Origin: Crenotrichaceae bacterium
GTDB lineage: Bacteria > Pseudomonadota > Gammaproteobacteria > Methylococcales > DRLZ01
Direction of reading: 5' to 3'
Length of the DNA stretch: 13,828 nt
Assembly: GCA_011322755.1 (NCBI GenBank)
Contig: DRLZ01000398.1
Location: 1-13,828, forward strand
The notes beneath the pieces are model-generated. The model did no database searches. It saw nothing but the letters and a program-made list of their open reading frames with translations, and was not told where the DNA came from. Shown here one piece after another: positions 1 to 7,630 of this stretch. How positions within the stretch are numbered: the stretch's first letter is position 1; each line of letters begins with the position of its first letter. The position numbers and the translations under genes are program-made.

Positions 1-78
1 GACGGTGAAGTGGAAGCGACCAAAGTCGGTGCTTTAACCAAGGGTCAACTAAAAGAATTTCTCGACGCGAATTTGTAA
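1..78 (+). CDS. trxA: thioredoxin, C-terminal end (partial)
   Basis: The window opens inside an open frame that encodes 25 residues ending ...GQLKEFLDANL and a TAA stop. Seen: the stretch KVGALTKGQLKEFLDANL is almost the same as the last helix of gammaproteobacterial thioredoxin 1. The redox site (WCGPC) and the start lie outside the window. Known: thioredoxin is the cytoplasmic dithiol reductant for ribonucleotide reductase, methionine sulfoxide reductase and other proteins. The next gene on the same strand is rho, the conserved trxA-rho order, which supports the assignment. Confidence 0.9.
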   Translation, partial: DGEVEATKVGALTKGQLKEFLDANL

Positions 79-85
79 AAATCAA

Positions 86-116
86 CCAGCTTGTTCAATG
101 TTTGTGGACGAGCTGG
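86..116 (+). terminator. stem-loop after trxA, possible terminator
   Basis: An 11-bp stem (86-96 with 106-116, two G-U pairs) closes a 9-nt loop, starting 8 nt after the trxA stop. The 3' side is only moderately T-rich, so it is a weak intrinsic terminator, or a processing or stability hairpin for the trxA mRNA. Confidence 0.4.
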
Positions 117-243
117 GCTTGTTGTGCTAAGTTTATAAGCAGAAATAAGTACCGGTCAGGTACAAGTCACCTCCAGACAATACTCCTTTTCGAACGTTAA
201 ACCTTTAAAATCAGTCTCTTCTCTATTTGCCCCTTTGTCTTAA

Positions 244-273
244 TTGAACGCAACACTTTCTGTTGTTTATATA
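244..273 (+). promoter_or_regulatory. possible rho promoter
   Basis: TTGAAC (244-249) and TATATA (268-273) sit 18 bp apart, each matching four of six sigma70 consensus bases, just upstream of the rho start at 289. This would give a very short leader, and no clear Shine-Dalgarno is seen before the ATG. A longer leader from a promoter upstream, as in E. coli where rho controls its own leader, remains possible. Confidence 0.25.
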
Positions 274-288
274 ACACGCTGATTATCT

Positions 289-1545
289 ATGAACCTAACT
301 GATTTAAAACGTAAGCCTGTACCTGAACTCACTGCAATGGCAGAAGAACTTGGTATCGAAAACATCTCAAGAGCTCGAAAGCAGGATCTTATTTTCAGCC
401 TTCTCAAGAAACACGCGAAAAGTGGTGAAGGAATTTACGGTGATGGGGTGCTGGAAATTTTACAAGATGGGTTTGGTTTTTTAAGATCTCCAGATAGTTC
501 ATTTTTGGCGGGACCTGATGATATCTATGTTTCTCCGAGCCAGATCAGACGATTTGCTCTGAGAACAGGAGATACTGTGTCAGGCAAGATTCGACCGCCG
601 AAAGACAGTGAGCGCTATTTCGCTATGCTCAAGGTAGAGCAAATTAACTTTGAGCCACCTGAGAATGCAAAACACAAGATACTTTTTTCTAATCTTACGC
701 CATTATTTCCTACCAAGCGTTTAATTCTAGAGCGGGGTAATGGCACAACTGAAGACTTAACATCTCGTGTCATTGATCTGGTGGCGCCAATTGGCAAAGG
801 TCAGCGTGGCTTAATTGTTTCTCCACCTAAAGCGGGTAAAACTATAATCTTGCAAAACCTCGCACAATCAATTGCCGACAAAAATCCAGAAGTACATCTG
901 ATTGTCTTGCTGATTGACGAACGTCCTGAGGAAGTAACAGAGATGAAACGTTCAGTTCGAGGAGAAGTTGTTTCCAGTACATTTGATGAGCCTGCATCCC
1001 GGCATGTACAAGTTGCTGAGATGGTTATTGAGAAGGCAAAGAGATTAGTCGAACATAAACACGATGTTGTTATTTTACTTGACTCGATTACCCGGTTAGC
1101 GCGAGCTTATAATACTGTCATTCCTTCATCAGGAAAATTACTCACTGGTGGTGTTGATGCAAATGCACTTGAGCGCCCCAAGCGTTTTTTTGGCGCTGCA
1201 AGAAACACTGAGGAAGGTGGTAGTTTGACCATTATCGCAACTGCATTGGTCGAAACCGGTTCACGTATGGATGAAGTGATTTTCGAAGAGTTCAAGGGAA
1301 CTGGCAATATGGAATTGCATCTGGAACGAAAAATTGCAGAAAAACGTGTATATCCTGCGATTAATGTGAGTCGTTCAAGTACTCGGCGTGAGGATTATCT
1401 GATGGATCCAGATGATTTGCAAAAATGCTGGATTCTACGCAAGATATTACATTCCATGGATGATATGGCTGCGATTGAGTTCTTGCTTGGCAAACTTAAA
1501 GACACCAAAACCAATGCAGAATTCTTTGAATCAATGAAGGGTTAA
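289..1545 (+). CDS. rho: transcription termination factor Rho
   Basis: Rho is the hexameric RNA-dependent ATPase and helicase that ends transcription of untranslated RNA. The 418 residues are close to the 419 of E. coli Rho and align end to end. Seen in order: N-terminal helical domain (1-47); cold-shock-like primary RNA site with DGFGFLRSPDSS and DDIYVSPSQIRRF (about 52-95); Walker A PPKAGKT (179-185); the catalytic LLIDERPEEV segment (207-216); Walker B VVILLDS (260-266); Q-loop region SSGKLLTGGVDANALERPKRF (280-300); and arginine-finger region GSLTIIATALVETGSRMDEV (311-330). The ATG start is fixed by the family N-terminus MNLTDLK, although no good ribosome site precedes it. There is no truncation or unusual residue. 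It lies 210 bp after trxA, and the next gene is on the opposite strand. Confidence 0.98.
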   Translation: MNLTDLKRKPVPELTAMAEELGIENISRARKQDLIFSLLKKHAKSGEGIYGDGVLEILQDGFGFLRSPDSSFLAGPDDIYVSPSQIRRFALRTGDTVSGKIRPPKDSERYFAMLKVEQINFEPPENAKHKILFSNLTPLFPTKRLILERGNGTTEDLTSRVIDLVAPIGKGQRGLIVSPPKAGKTIILQNLAQSIADKNPEVHLIVLLIDERPEEVTEMKRSVRGEVVSSTFDEPASRHVQVAEMVIEKAKRLVEHKHDVVILLDSITRLARAYNTVIPSSGKLLTGGVDANALERPKRFFGAARNTEEGGSLTIIATALVETGSRMDEVIFEEFKGTGNMELHLERKIAEKRVYPAINVSRSSTRREDYLMDPDDLQKCWILRKILHSMDDMAAIEFLLGKLKDTKTNAEFFESMKG

Positions 1546-1831
1546 GCCACTTAGTGAGTTCGATAAAAAAGTTAATAAATTTTTGTTGAATAAGTCTGAA
1601 TAGTCGATCGTATGATCCTTGTAGAGGAGTCCATGCAACAGGCTTTGCTATTGAAGTTAAGGTAGCGGCCGAGCATGCATGCAAGCGTTAATGACTAAAA
1701 CAACCCAGATTAAGAATACAATAATGATAAAGATGTGACGGTAGCTGTCTGTATTTCAGTATCTGTCGCTAGATTGTAATTTTCAGTAATCGTTTTTTTT
1801 TGCATGCAAAAGGACGATAAAAGCTTCCCGG
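1546..1831. other. intergenic region between convergent rho and glgX
   Basis: No convincing gene. It holds a run of nine T (1793-1801) behind a weak stem (about 1772-1790), which could end rho transcription. A promoter-like pair, TTGAAT (1586-1591) and TATGAT (1611-1616) at a long 19-bp spacing, precedes GAGGAG and a 10-codon frame MQQALLLKLR (1633-1665) with only 3 nt between them. Two copies of the palindrome TGCATGCA lie at 1676-1683 and 1801-1808; the second is inside the 14-bp palindrome TTTTGCATGCAAAA (1798-1811). Confidence 0.5.
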
Positions 1832-3910
1832 CTAGTTTTCAAAAACAACAACTGATTTAGGCTTTACAAGCAGGTGGTTGCTGACCTCTTCTTGTTTGTC
1901 AGGAGTGATAATATCACGTGGCGATTCAGCTGAGGTGTCAACTGCCAGTCGCCAGGTTTTCCCTTTTACATTTGGTGGATTAGCTTCGAAGGAGTGATCT
2001 GACATATTCATGATGACATGTAAGTCAGCTTCATCTTTTTGTTTACCAGCTAAAGTAAATACCAGTGTCTGAGCTTTAGTATCATTCCATAGTGTTGCAT
2101 CCTGACTGCCACCATTCCATGTAATATCTGAAATTACTCTGTTTTTCATAGGCTTGCCAGTTAAAAACTGTCTGCGCATGAGTGAGTGGTGTCTTTTTCT
2201 CAAGCCGATCATTAATTTTACAAATCGGTGAATACCCGTATTGTCATGAAGCTGATCCCAGTTTAACCAGGCAATCTCATTATTTTGGCAAAATGTGTTG
2301 TTATTGCCATGCTGGGTATTCAAGAATTCATCACCAGCGAGTAACATTGGTATACCTTGACTCAGCAACAAGATGGCATAGGCGTTTTTAACCTGTTGTT
2401 TTCTGAATGCCAGAATATCAGGATTGTTAGTATCGCCTTCAATACCGCAGTTGTCGCTCAGATTATTGCTACAGCCGTCACGATTGTCTTCACCATTCGC
2501 CATATTGTGTTTTTCGTTATAGCTAAATAAATCATAGAGTGTGAAACCATCGTGACAGGTAATAAAATTAATCCCGCTGATCGGTAGCCGTCCCTGATTT
2601 TCATAGAGGTCACTGCTGCCAGAAATCCGTGTAGCCAGTTCGCTGATAATACCTTGCTCACCTCTTAAAAAACGTCTAACCGTATCGCGGAATAAACCAT
2701 TCCATTCTGCCCACCGAAATCCTGGAAAGCTTCCAACTTGATAGAGTCCTTCTGCATCCCAGGCTTCAGCGATCAATTTGGTTTTCGCAAGTTGCTCCGA
2801 AAGTTCGATGCCCCATAAAACAGGAGGGTCATGCAGGACTTCACCATGTTCGCCGCGCGCCAGTGCGCTTGCCAGGTCGAATCGAAACCCGTCAACATGC
2901 AATTCTCTAACCCAGTATTCCAGACAGTTAATAATGAATGCGGTGACGACCGGATGGTTGGCGTTAACGGTATTGCCACAGCCTGTATAATCCAGGTAGA
3001 TGTTTTTGTCGTGTTCATCAAGGTGATAATAAATATCTCCTGCAATACCTTTGAAATTGATGATGGGACCATCGGCGCCTGCTTCTGCAGTATGGTTGAA
3101 TACGACATCAACAATGATACCTATCCCGGCTTTGTGTAACGCTTTCACCAGGTCACAAAACTCACTGATCTGAGTACCTTGTTCCGGTGTAACGCAATAG
3201 CCGGGGTGGGGGCTGAAAAAACTATGTGTGCTATAACCCCAATAGTTTTCCAGGCCGAGCTCTGCTGTTTTAGCTGGAACATCTTGTTTATCAAACGCCA
3301 TCACAGGGAGTAACTCTACATGGGTGATACCAAGTTCCTGTAAATAAGGTATTTTTTCGATCAGCCCTGAAAAAGTACCCGGGTGAGTAACGTTTGACGA
3401 TGAATGGCGGGTAAAGCCTCCGACATGTAATTCATAAATAATCAACTGTTCACTGGGGACAAACAGTGGTGTATCACCGTCCCAGTCATAACTGTTATCA
3501 ACAACAACACTGCGCATTGAGGTGTTACGATTATCACCCGGAAGGCGGGCAGCCATACGATCCCATTGCCTGTCATTGACACTGCGTGCGAATGGATCGA
3601 GCAATAATTTCTGGGGATCAAATCTGGTTCCGGGAAGCAGTGATTGATCTGGCCCGTCTATTCGCCACGCATACCAGGTTCCGATTGGTAGTGAAACAAC
3701 AAAAACATGCCAGGAAAAGAATGAACAATGTTGCTGTTTCTTTAACTCAATGGTCTGGAATGGATCGTCGCTGTCTGAAGTTGCAAACAACAGTAATTCC
3801 ACTTTAGTTGCATGACGACTAAAGATCGAAAAATTGACGCCATCAGAATCAATATTTGCTCCCGGTGGGTATGGATGGCCAGGTTTGAATTTATAATTCG
3901 TGTTTTGCAT
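1832..3910 (-). CDS. glgX: glycogen debranching enzyme GlgX (isoamylase type)
   Basis: GlgX hydrolyses the alpha-1,6 branch points of glycogen limit dextrin left after phosphorylase action, in the cytoplasm. The chosen ATG (3908-3910) gives 692 residues starting MQNTNYKFKPGHPYPPGA, typical of the family. An in-frame ATG at 3958 would add 16 residues that do not resemble it, and neither start has a strong ribosome site. Seen, numbered from the chosen start: a CBM48-like N-terminal domain (about 10-95), then a GH13 barrel with DVVFNH (268-273), GFRFDLAS with nucleophile D345, IAEAWD with acid/base E382, and ITCHDGFTLYDLFSYNEKHN with D454. All catalytic residues are present and the length is normal for GlgX (about 660-720). 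It stands alone between long gaps, but glgP on the same strand (8008-10503) is its pathway partner. TreX or isoamylase are related alternatives; the CHDGFTL and NEKHN segment favours GlgX. Confidence 0.95.
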   Translation of the reverse strand: MQNTNYKFKPGHPYPPGANIDSDGVNFSIFSRHATKVELLLFATSDSDDPFQTIELKKQQHCSFFSWHVFVVSLPIGTWYAWRIDGPDQSLLPGTRFDPQKLLLDPFARSVNDRQWDRMAARLPGDNRNTSMRSVVVDNSYDWDGDTPLFVPSEQLIIYELHVGGFTRHSSSNVTHPGTFSGLIEKIPYLQELGITHVELLPVMAFDKQDVPAKTAELGLENYWGYSTHSFFSPHPGYCVTPEQGTQISEFCDLVKALHKAGIGIIVDVVFNHTAEAGADGPIINFKGIAGDIYYHLDEHDKNIYLDYTGCGNTVNANHPVVTAFIINCLEYWVRELHVDGFRFDLASALARGEHGEVLHDPPVLWGIELSEQLAKTKLIAEAWDAEGLYQVGSFPGFRWAEWNGLFRDTVRRFLRGEQGIISELATRISGSSDLYENQGRLPISGINFITCHDGFTLYDLFSYNEKHNMANGEDNRDGCSNNLSDNCGIEGDTNNPDILAFRKQQVKNAYAILLLSQGIPMLLAGDEFLNTQHGNNNTFCQNNEIAWLNWDQLHDNTGIHRFVKLMIGLRKRHHSLMRRQFLTGKPMKNRVISDITWNGGSQDATLWNDTKAQTLVFTLAGKQKDEADLHVIMNMSDHSFEANPPNVKGKTWRLAVDTSAESPRDIITPDKQEEVSNHLLVKPKSVVVFEN

Positions 3911-3958
3911 GCATTTTTCGTTACTGAGGGTGGAGATTATCCAAGTGAAGCATGTCAA

Positions 3959-4335
3959 CTGCTTGAAAGGCGGTTGTCCAATTCATGTGGTTGACAGTGC
4001 AAGGCTATGGGATTATATGATTGACTGACTATTCAGTATAGTAAAATCATGATCAATAATCATTTCAGTTGAAATGGTTTGGATGAAAGTATCAACCTTA
4101 GTTAAAGGATTACTGTGTAGGGGATCCGTTGGGAGCGAACAGATTCACTGCTCTGGAATTGATATCGAGGTTTATTCAGAGCAGATAAATCGTAGTCGTC
4201 AGGCAGCACAAACACGAACAGCTAGGGAATCAAGGCAAATCTGATGGCGTCTGGACAGATTATGTCGGCTTGGTTTTTCCGCCCTGTAAACGAGTACTGG
4301 AAGCTGGTTAGATTATTTCCTATTGGATGAGGTGA
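3959..4335. other. intergenic region upstream of glgX
   Basis: No confident gene. A perfect 7-bp hairpin (4061-4067 with 4070-4076, 2-nt loop) sits just before a 53-codon frame (+, 4083-4244) beginning MKVSTLVKGLLCRG, which I do not recognise. A second + frame open from 4189 to 4311 reads GNQGKSDGVWTDYVGLVFPP near its middle. The two frames overlap, as they would if a gene had suffered a frameshift, but no family is recognisable. The glgX promoter should lie near 3911-4020; no clear -35/-10 pair was found. Confidence 0.35.
4083..4244 (+). CDS. unrecognised short frame, doubtful
   Basis: A 53-codon ATG frame, basic and Ser/Arg-rich near its end (NRSRQAAQTRTARESRQI). There is no clear Shine-Dalgarno; the bases before ATG are TGGTTTGG. 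An overlapping + frame without a start codon runs on to a stop at 4309-4311 and looks at least as protein-like, so this could be the front of a frameshifted gene. It may equally be chance. No function is proposed. Confidence 0.15.
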   Translation: MKVSTLVKGLLCRGSVGSEQIHCSGIDIEVYSEQINRSRQAAQTRTARESRQI

Positions 4336-4365
4336 CACCCTGCTTGTACATCGGCAAGCAGGGTG
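4336..4365 (-). terminator. strong stem-loop after the PEP-CTERM gene
   Basis: A perfect 11-bp inverted repeat, CACCCTGCTTG and its complement (4336-4346 with 4355-4365), closes an 8-nt loop 13 nt after the stop of the PEP-CTERM gene. The stem is GC-rich, but on the minus strand no T-run follows, so it is either an intrinsic terminator of weak type or an mRNA 3'-end stabiliser. Confidence 0.6.
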
Positions 4366-4378
4366 GGTCGACACTGAC

Positions 4379-5158
4379 TTATTGAGTTAACTGCTTGCGT
4401 TTGTTGTTGCCTGCAAATCCAAGCAGACCTGAAAGAAATAACACCAGTGCGCCAGGGAGTGGGACAGCGGCAAGATCTGTTGCGTACGCTTTTGTGTCTC
4501 CAATCTGAAAAGAACAGTTGCTACAATCAGCGCGTTGATACCAAGCTTCAAACATTAGGCTCTTTATTGAGGATCCATTAAAAGATCCAAATTTCAGTTC
4601 TGCAACGTTAAGATGCCCGATGTCAGGCATTGACAACCCATTCCATTGTGAGGTTGTCGATTGAGGATTTCCCCAAAAAGGTACGGGTGAGGTTGGTGTA
4701 AGTTGCAGGGTTTTCCACTCAATTCCGGTACCGACATTTGATGAGGACAAGATCGCAAGTAAATCATCATTTTGTGCGTTAAAGTCATGACGTTGGACAT
4801 TGTTGCCAGTACCGTTTCGTACAACCAGACCTTGTAAAACAACATCGATAGTCCAAACTGATGAATCGTTGTTGCGAGTCATTGTTCCAGCGATTTTGCC
4901 TTTGCCGGTTACGTCGTCTATAGAGAGATTGACTTGGTTAAACGTCCAGTTATGTGCGTCAGAGTAGTTACCTGACCAATCGTTTCCATTGCTACCTCTC
5001 GTGCCTTTTCCAAGAAAAAGACCATCATGTCCGTAGCCTGAATTTCCCCCTGCACCCGTCAAATTGACCTGAATTGTTGTCGCGTTGGTTAGTCCGGTAC
5101 CAAGCATTCCCAGGGTGAAAGCAAGTGTTTTAAGGTATTGATTGTTTTTTTTTCTCAC
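4379..5158 (-). CDS. secreted PEP-CTERM sorting domain protein
   Basis: A 259-residue exported protein of unknown function. Seen: an N-terminal signal peptide (MRKKNNQYLK basic part, hydrophobic core about 11-21, likely cleavage near TNA-TT at 26); a Gly/Asn/Ser-rich, mostly beta-like body with few charges; a Cys pair CSNC (212-215); then the PEP-CTERM tail VPLPGA (232-237), a membrane segment LVLFLSGLLGFAG (238-250) and basic NNKRK. The start is GTG (5156-5158), supported by AAGGAG six bases upstream (5165-5170). Known: PEP-CTERM tails are cut by exosortase and the proteins are exported, usually in exopolysaccharide-producing Gram-negative bacteria. No exosortase or polysaccharide genes are in this window, so it is an orphan substrate. 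The central region matches no domain I recognise. Confidence 0.88.
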   Translation of the reverse strand: MRKKNNQYLKTLAFTLGMLGTGLTNATTIQVNLTGAGGNSGYGHDGLFLGKGTRGSNGNDWSGNYSDAHNWTFNQVNLSIDDVTGKGKIAGTMTRNNDSSVWTIDVVLQGLVVRNGTGNNVQRHDFNAQNDDLLAILSSSNVGTGIEWKTLQLTPTSPVPFWGNPQSTTSQWNGLSMPDIGHLNVAELKFGSFNGSSIKSLMFEAWYQRADCSNCSFQIGDTKAYATDLAAVPLPGALVLFLSGLLGFAGNNKRKQLTQ

Positions 5159-5822
5159 TTTTATCTCCTTATGTATTATTTAGCACTTATTTGTGCAAAC
5201 AGTATCAAGCAAATACTATGCCTTAACGACTGTTCTACACGCAACGATCATTCAAGTGTCAAAACTGGAGTACAAATTGAGCAAAGTTTGATATGACGCT
5301 TAAGTAATTAAAAAGCAGTTAAAGTGTTATTAATCAAGAGCGCTACCCTATTTTTATGGGTCTGTGGGATGAATGGAAAATGATGAGGGGAAGACAAACT
5401 TGCAACATCAAGAGTAAAAGAAAAATCTCATCGTATCGAAAATAATACAGTAATATTTTTTTGTGGTTGTGTATTTGTAATCGATGGGTAGTATAGACGG
5501 TGTTTTGTAAAAAAATTCAACATAAAAGTTGGCTTTCAATGAAGCAAATAAATCGTACTTACGAATGCATTTTATCGCTATGCAGTCGATCTGTTTGAAC
5601 ACATGGAGCCTGCCTCTTTCGCATTCAGAAAGAGCTGATTAGAGCTTATATTTCATATATTTATCAATGAATTAGGATGATGTAAGAAATGCTGACAGTT
5701 GTTGCTGTCTGTCATCAAGGTAAGTTATGCGAGAGAGTTTTTATCTGAAGACAAGCGATGAATTTCAGTCGGCAGTGGAATGACAGGCAACAAATGATAT
5801 CTCATTGAACTAAAATACCAGA
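5159..5822. other. long AT-rich intergenic region between greB and the PEP-CTERM gene
   Basis: Contains the ribosome site of the PEP-CTERM gene at 5165-5170. On the minus strand upstream of it is a TTGATA-like -35, but no matching -10 at standard spacing. Other structure is small: a perfect 7-bp hairpin at 5614-5620/5628-5634 and a 5-bp one at 5694-5698/5705-5709. A 64-codon minus frame at 5408-5602 has low-complexity, Lys/Tyr/Phe-rich composition with no ribosome site and is probably chance. No RNA gene was recognised. Confidence 0.4.
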
Positions 5823-6323
5823 TTACTTATTTGTATAACGAATCGCTGTAATCCAGTAAGCTTGTTTGCCTCCGGGCGTTTCAACAGTGATTTGCTCATC
5901 AAGATGACATTTAATCAAGCTTTTGGCCAAGGGTGAATCAATACTGATGTAATTCGGCTGATGGTCTATCTCGTCAGGTCCTACCAGGCGATAAATACTT
6001 TCATTGCCATTCTTGTCTTCCAGTGTAACCCAGGCCGCAAAAAAAACTTGTGCTTGATTGCCTGGCGGTTGGTCAATAATTCTCAGTTTCGGTAGTCTGG
6101 TTTGTAAATAACGTAATCGCCGATCAATTTCACGCAATTCTTTCTTTCGATAAATATATTCTGCATTTTCAGAGCGGTCACCTTCGGCTGCCGCAGCTGC
6201 AAGTGCTTTGGTGACTTCTCGTCTTTTTAACCAGAGTGATTTACTTTCCTGCTCGAGTTGTTGATATCCCTGAGCAGTAATGTAAGGTGACTTCGGTGGG
6301 GCAGGAGGTCGGTAACGTGCCAT
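5823..6323 (-). CDS. greB: transcription elongation factor GreB
   Basis: GreB inserts its coiled coil into the secondary channel of RNA polymerase and stimulates cleavage of backtracked transcripts. The chosen ATG (6321-6323) gives 166 residues beginning MARYRPPAPPKSPYIT, normal for GreB; the open frame extends 25 codons further back into yaeQ, but that part is not family-like. Seen: an N-terminal coiled coil (about 15-78) with the tip EGDRSENAEYIYRKKELREI, including the acidic pair D49 and E52 that holds the catalytic magnesium, then an FKBP-like C-terminal domain with ISIDSPLAKSLIK (126-138) and TVETPGG (146-152). The GDRSENAEYIYRKK signature and the basic loop distinguish it from GreA. It starts 4 nt after the yaeQ stop with no ribosome site of its own, which suggests translational coupling. 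Confidence 0.95.
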   Translation of the reverse strand: MARYRPPAPPKSPYITAQGYQQLEQESKSLWLKRREVTKALAAAAAEGDRSENAEYIYRKKELREIDRRLRYLQTRLPKLRIIDQPPGNQAQVFFAAWVTLEDKNGNESIYRLVGPDEIDHQPNYISIDSPLAKSLIKCHLDEQITVETPGGKQAYWITAIRYTNK

Positions 6324-6327
6324 AAGA

Positions 6328-6894
6328 CTAGTATTTAGGGTTGCTTTCAGAGTTTGAGCATTTCCAGATAACTGCCTGAACTGCAACGCAGGTATCACTA
6401 TTGCCTAGCCAGACCTGATCATCCTGTATGGTACATTGCAGCTGCATATTACGCTGTACCAGACTGGTCAATGTCTGACTAACGTCATCTGCTAGATGAA
6501 TGATGGTCAGATTCTTGAAGCGGTGTAGTTTGTCTTGTAGTTGTTTCCACCACACAGATGCACTCCGCTGGTTGTAAGTATAGATAAACACTTGGTCGGC
6601 ACGGCTGCATGCTTTGCGGATACGGCTTTCATCTGCTTGTCCAAGATCAATCCAGATTTCAATCTGATTGGTCAGGTCTCGCTGCCAGAGAGCAGGCTGA
6701 TCTTCACTGCTTAAACCTTTGGTAAAACTGAGCGCCTGATTTGAATGCAGTGCAAACACCAGAATACGCACCATCATTCGTTCATCTGTTTCAGAAGGAT
6801 GTCTGGCAACTGTCAACTCATGTGTCTGGAAGATATTGTTATCAATATCAAAAACCTCAAGTTCCAGTTTGTAGATAGTGGATTTAAGCGCCAT
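6328..6894 (-). CDS. yaeQ: YaeQ family protein
   Basis: A 188-residue full-length YaeQ family member. Seen: the family start MALKSTIYKLELE, the conserved block ARHPSETDERMMVRIL (30-45), FTKGLSSEDQPALWQRDLT (57-75), EIWIDLGQADESRIRKAC (79-96), QVFIYTY (101-107) and MQLQCTIQDDQVWL (150-163). Known: structures of this family show a variant PD-(D/E)XK nuclease-like fold, and E. coli YaeQ has been linked to compensation for loss of the elongation factor RfaH, but its biochemical activity is not established. The acidic residues of the ETDE and WIDLGQ blocks are the expected metal-site positions. It is the middle gene of trmL-yaeQ-greB, 65 nt after trmL and 4 nt before greB. A link to transcription elongation through greB is my inference. 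Confidence 0.93.
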   Translation of the reverse strand: MALKSTIYKLELEVFDIDNNIFQTHELTVARHPSETDERMMVRILVFALHSNQALSFTKGLSSEDQPALWQRDLTNQIEIWIDLGQADESRIRKACSRADQVFIYTYNQRSASVWWKQLQDKLHRFKNLTIIHLADDVSQTLTSLVQRNMQLQCTIQDDQVWLGNSDTCVAVQAVIWKCSNSESNPKY

Positions 6895-6959
6895 TGGTAT
6901 AAACAGGTTTATTTTTGCACAGCCTTGCGTTATTCGCTGAAGTTCTATTGTTTCAGAGG

Positions 6960-7436
6960 TTAACAGAATCCCAATTGAAACCAGGCGTGATAAAGCACGA
7001 CTGCAACGCTGTTGGACAGGTTAATACTACGCTGACCCGTACGCATCGGCAGGTATAAACGCTGTTCTGCCGGGAGTTGATCGAGAATAGATTGTGGCAA
7101 ACCGCGTGTCTCAGGTCCAAATAATAACGTATCGCTAACGCTGAATTCAGTTTCTGTATAGCGTTGCGAGCCGCGTGTTGTTAACGCAAATAACCGTGTA
7201 GGCTGTAATAATTTCATGCATTCATCGAGTGACTGATGCTGGGATATATTTTGCCACTCAGCATAATCAAGACCAGCTCGTCTTAATCTTTTGTCATCAA
7301 GCTCAAAACCGAGCGGTTTAATCAAATGTAGTTGTGCACCAGTGTTGGCACACAAACGAATGATATTGCCGGTATTCGGTGGAATTTCAGGCTCGTAGAG
7401 GACAACGTTAATTGGACAACTCAACTGATTGGTCAT
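6960..7436 (-). CDS. trmL: tRNA (cytidine/uridine-34-2'-O)-methyltransferase TrmL
   Basis: TrmL is a small SPOUT-class dimeric enzyme that uses S-adenosylmethionine to 2'-O-methylate the wobble base of the two leucine tRNAs with CAA and modified UAA anticodons. The ATG at 7434-7436 gives 158 residues (family about 150-160). The open frame extends 37 codons upstream, but those are not family-like. Seen: PEIPPNTGNIIRLCANTGAQ (16-35, motif 1), LLFGPETRGLP (105-114, motif 2) and LYLPMRTGQRSINLSNSVAV (128-146, motif 3, the knotted SAM-binding loop). The RNA-binding Arg and the SINLS loop are intact. It is the first gene of the minus-strand trmL-yaeQ-greB group. No strong ribosome site was seen. 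Confidence 0.95.
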   Translation of the reverse strand: MTNQLSCPINVVLYEPEIPPNTGNIIRLCANTGAQLHLIKPLGFELDDKRLRRAGLDYAEWQNISQHQSLDECMKLLQPTRLFALTTRGSQRYTETEFSVSDTLLFGPETRGLPQSILDQLPAEQRLYLPMRTGQRSINLSNSVAVVLYHAWFQLGFC

Positions 7437-7630
7437 AGTGTAACTGCGCTGCGATTGACCCGCTGATCTGTGTAATCTCAGTGTAATGATTGAATGAGTG
7501 GAGGTTTGTAGTGAACAATGGACGTCCATACGCTCCTTACGTTGCAACTATTGAACAGAGCAAGCTCAGGATAACACTCTAACCTGAATACCTGGCTTTA
7601 CTACGACATAAGTTTGCTAGCGATTGATTT
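7437..7630. other. upstream region of the trmL-yaeQ-greB group
   Basis: No gene supported. The open reading frame that continues from trmL (to 7547) lacks family similarity. The promoter of the trmL group is expected here, but no clear -35/-10 pair was found. The left boundary of the 110-bp repeat copy follows at 7631, preceded by TGATTTCA, the inverse of TGAAATCA near the end of that copy. Confidence 0.3.

Noticed and set aside
1633..1665. 10-codon leader peptide frame behind GAGGAG
   Set aside because: The spacing to ATG is only 3 nt, no downstream gene on that strand is served, and no attenuator follows.
3911..3958. Upstream ATG adding 16 residues to GlgX
   Set aside because: The extra residues are not family-like, and MQNTNYKFKPG matches the usual GlgX N-terminus.
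5408..5602. 64-codon minus strand frame between greB and the PEP-CTERM gene
   Set aside because: Low-complexity AT-rich composition, no ribosome site, no recognisable motif.
7437..7547. 37-residue N-terminal extension of TrmL
   Set aside because: Family members begin at the MTNQLSCPINVVLYEP segment; the extension has no similarity and no ribosome site.
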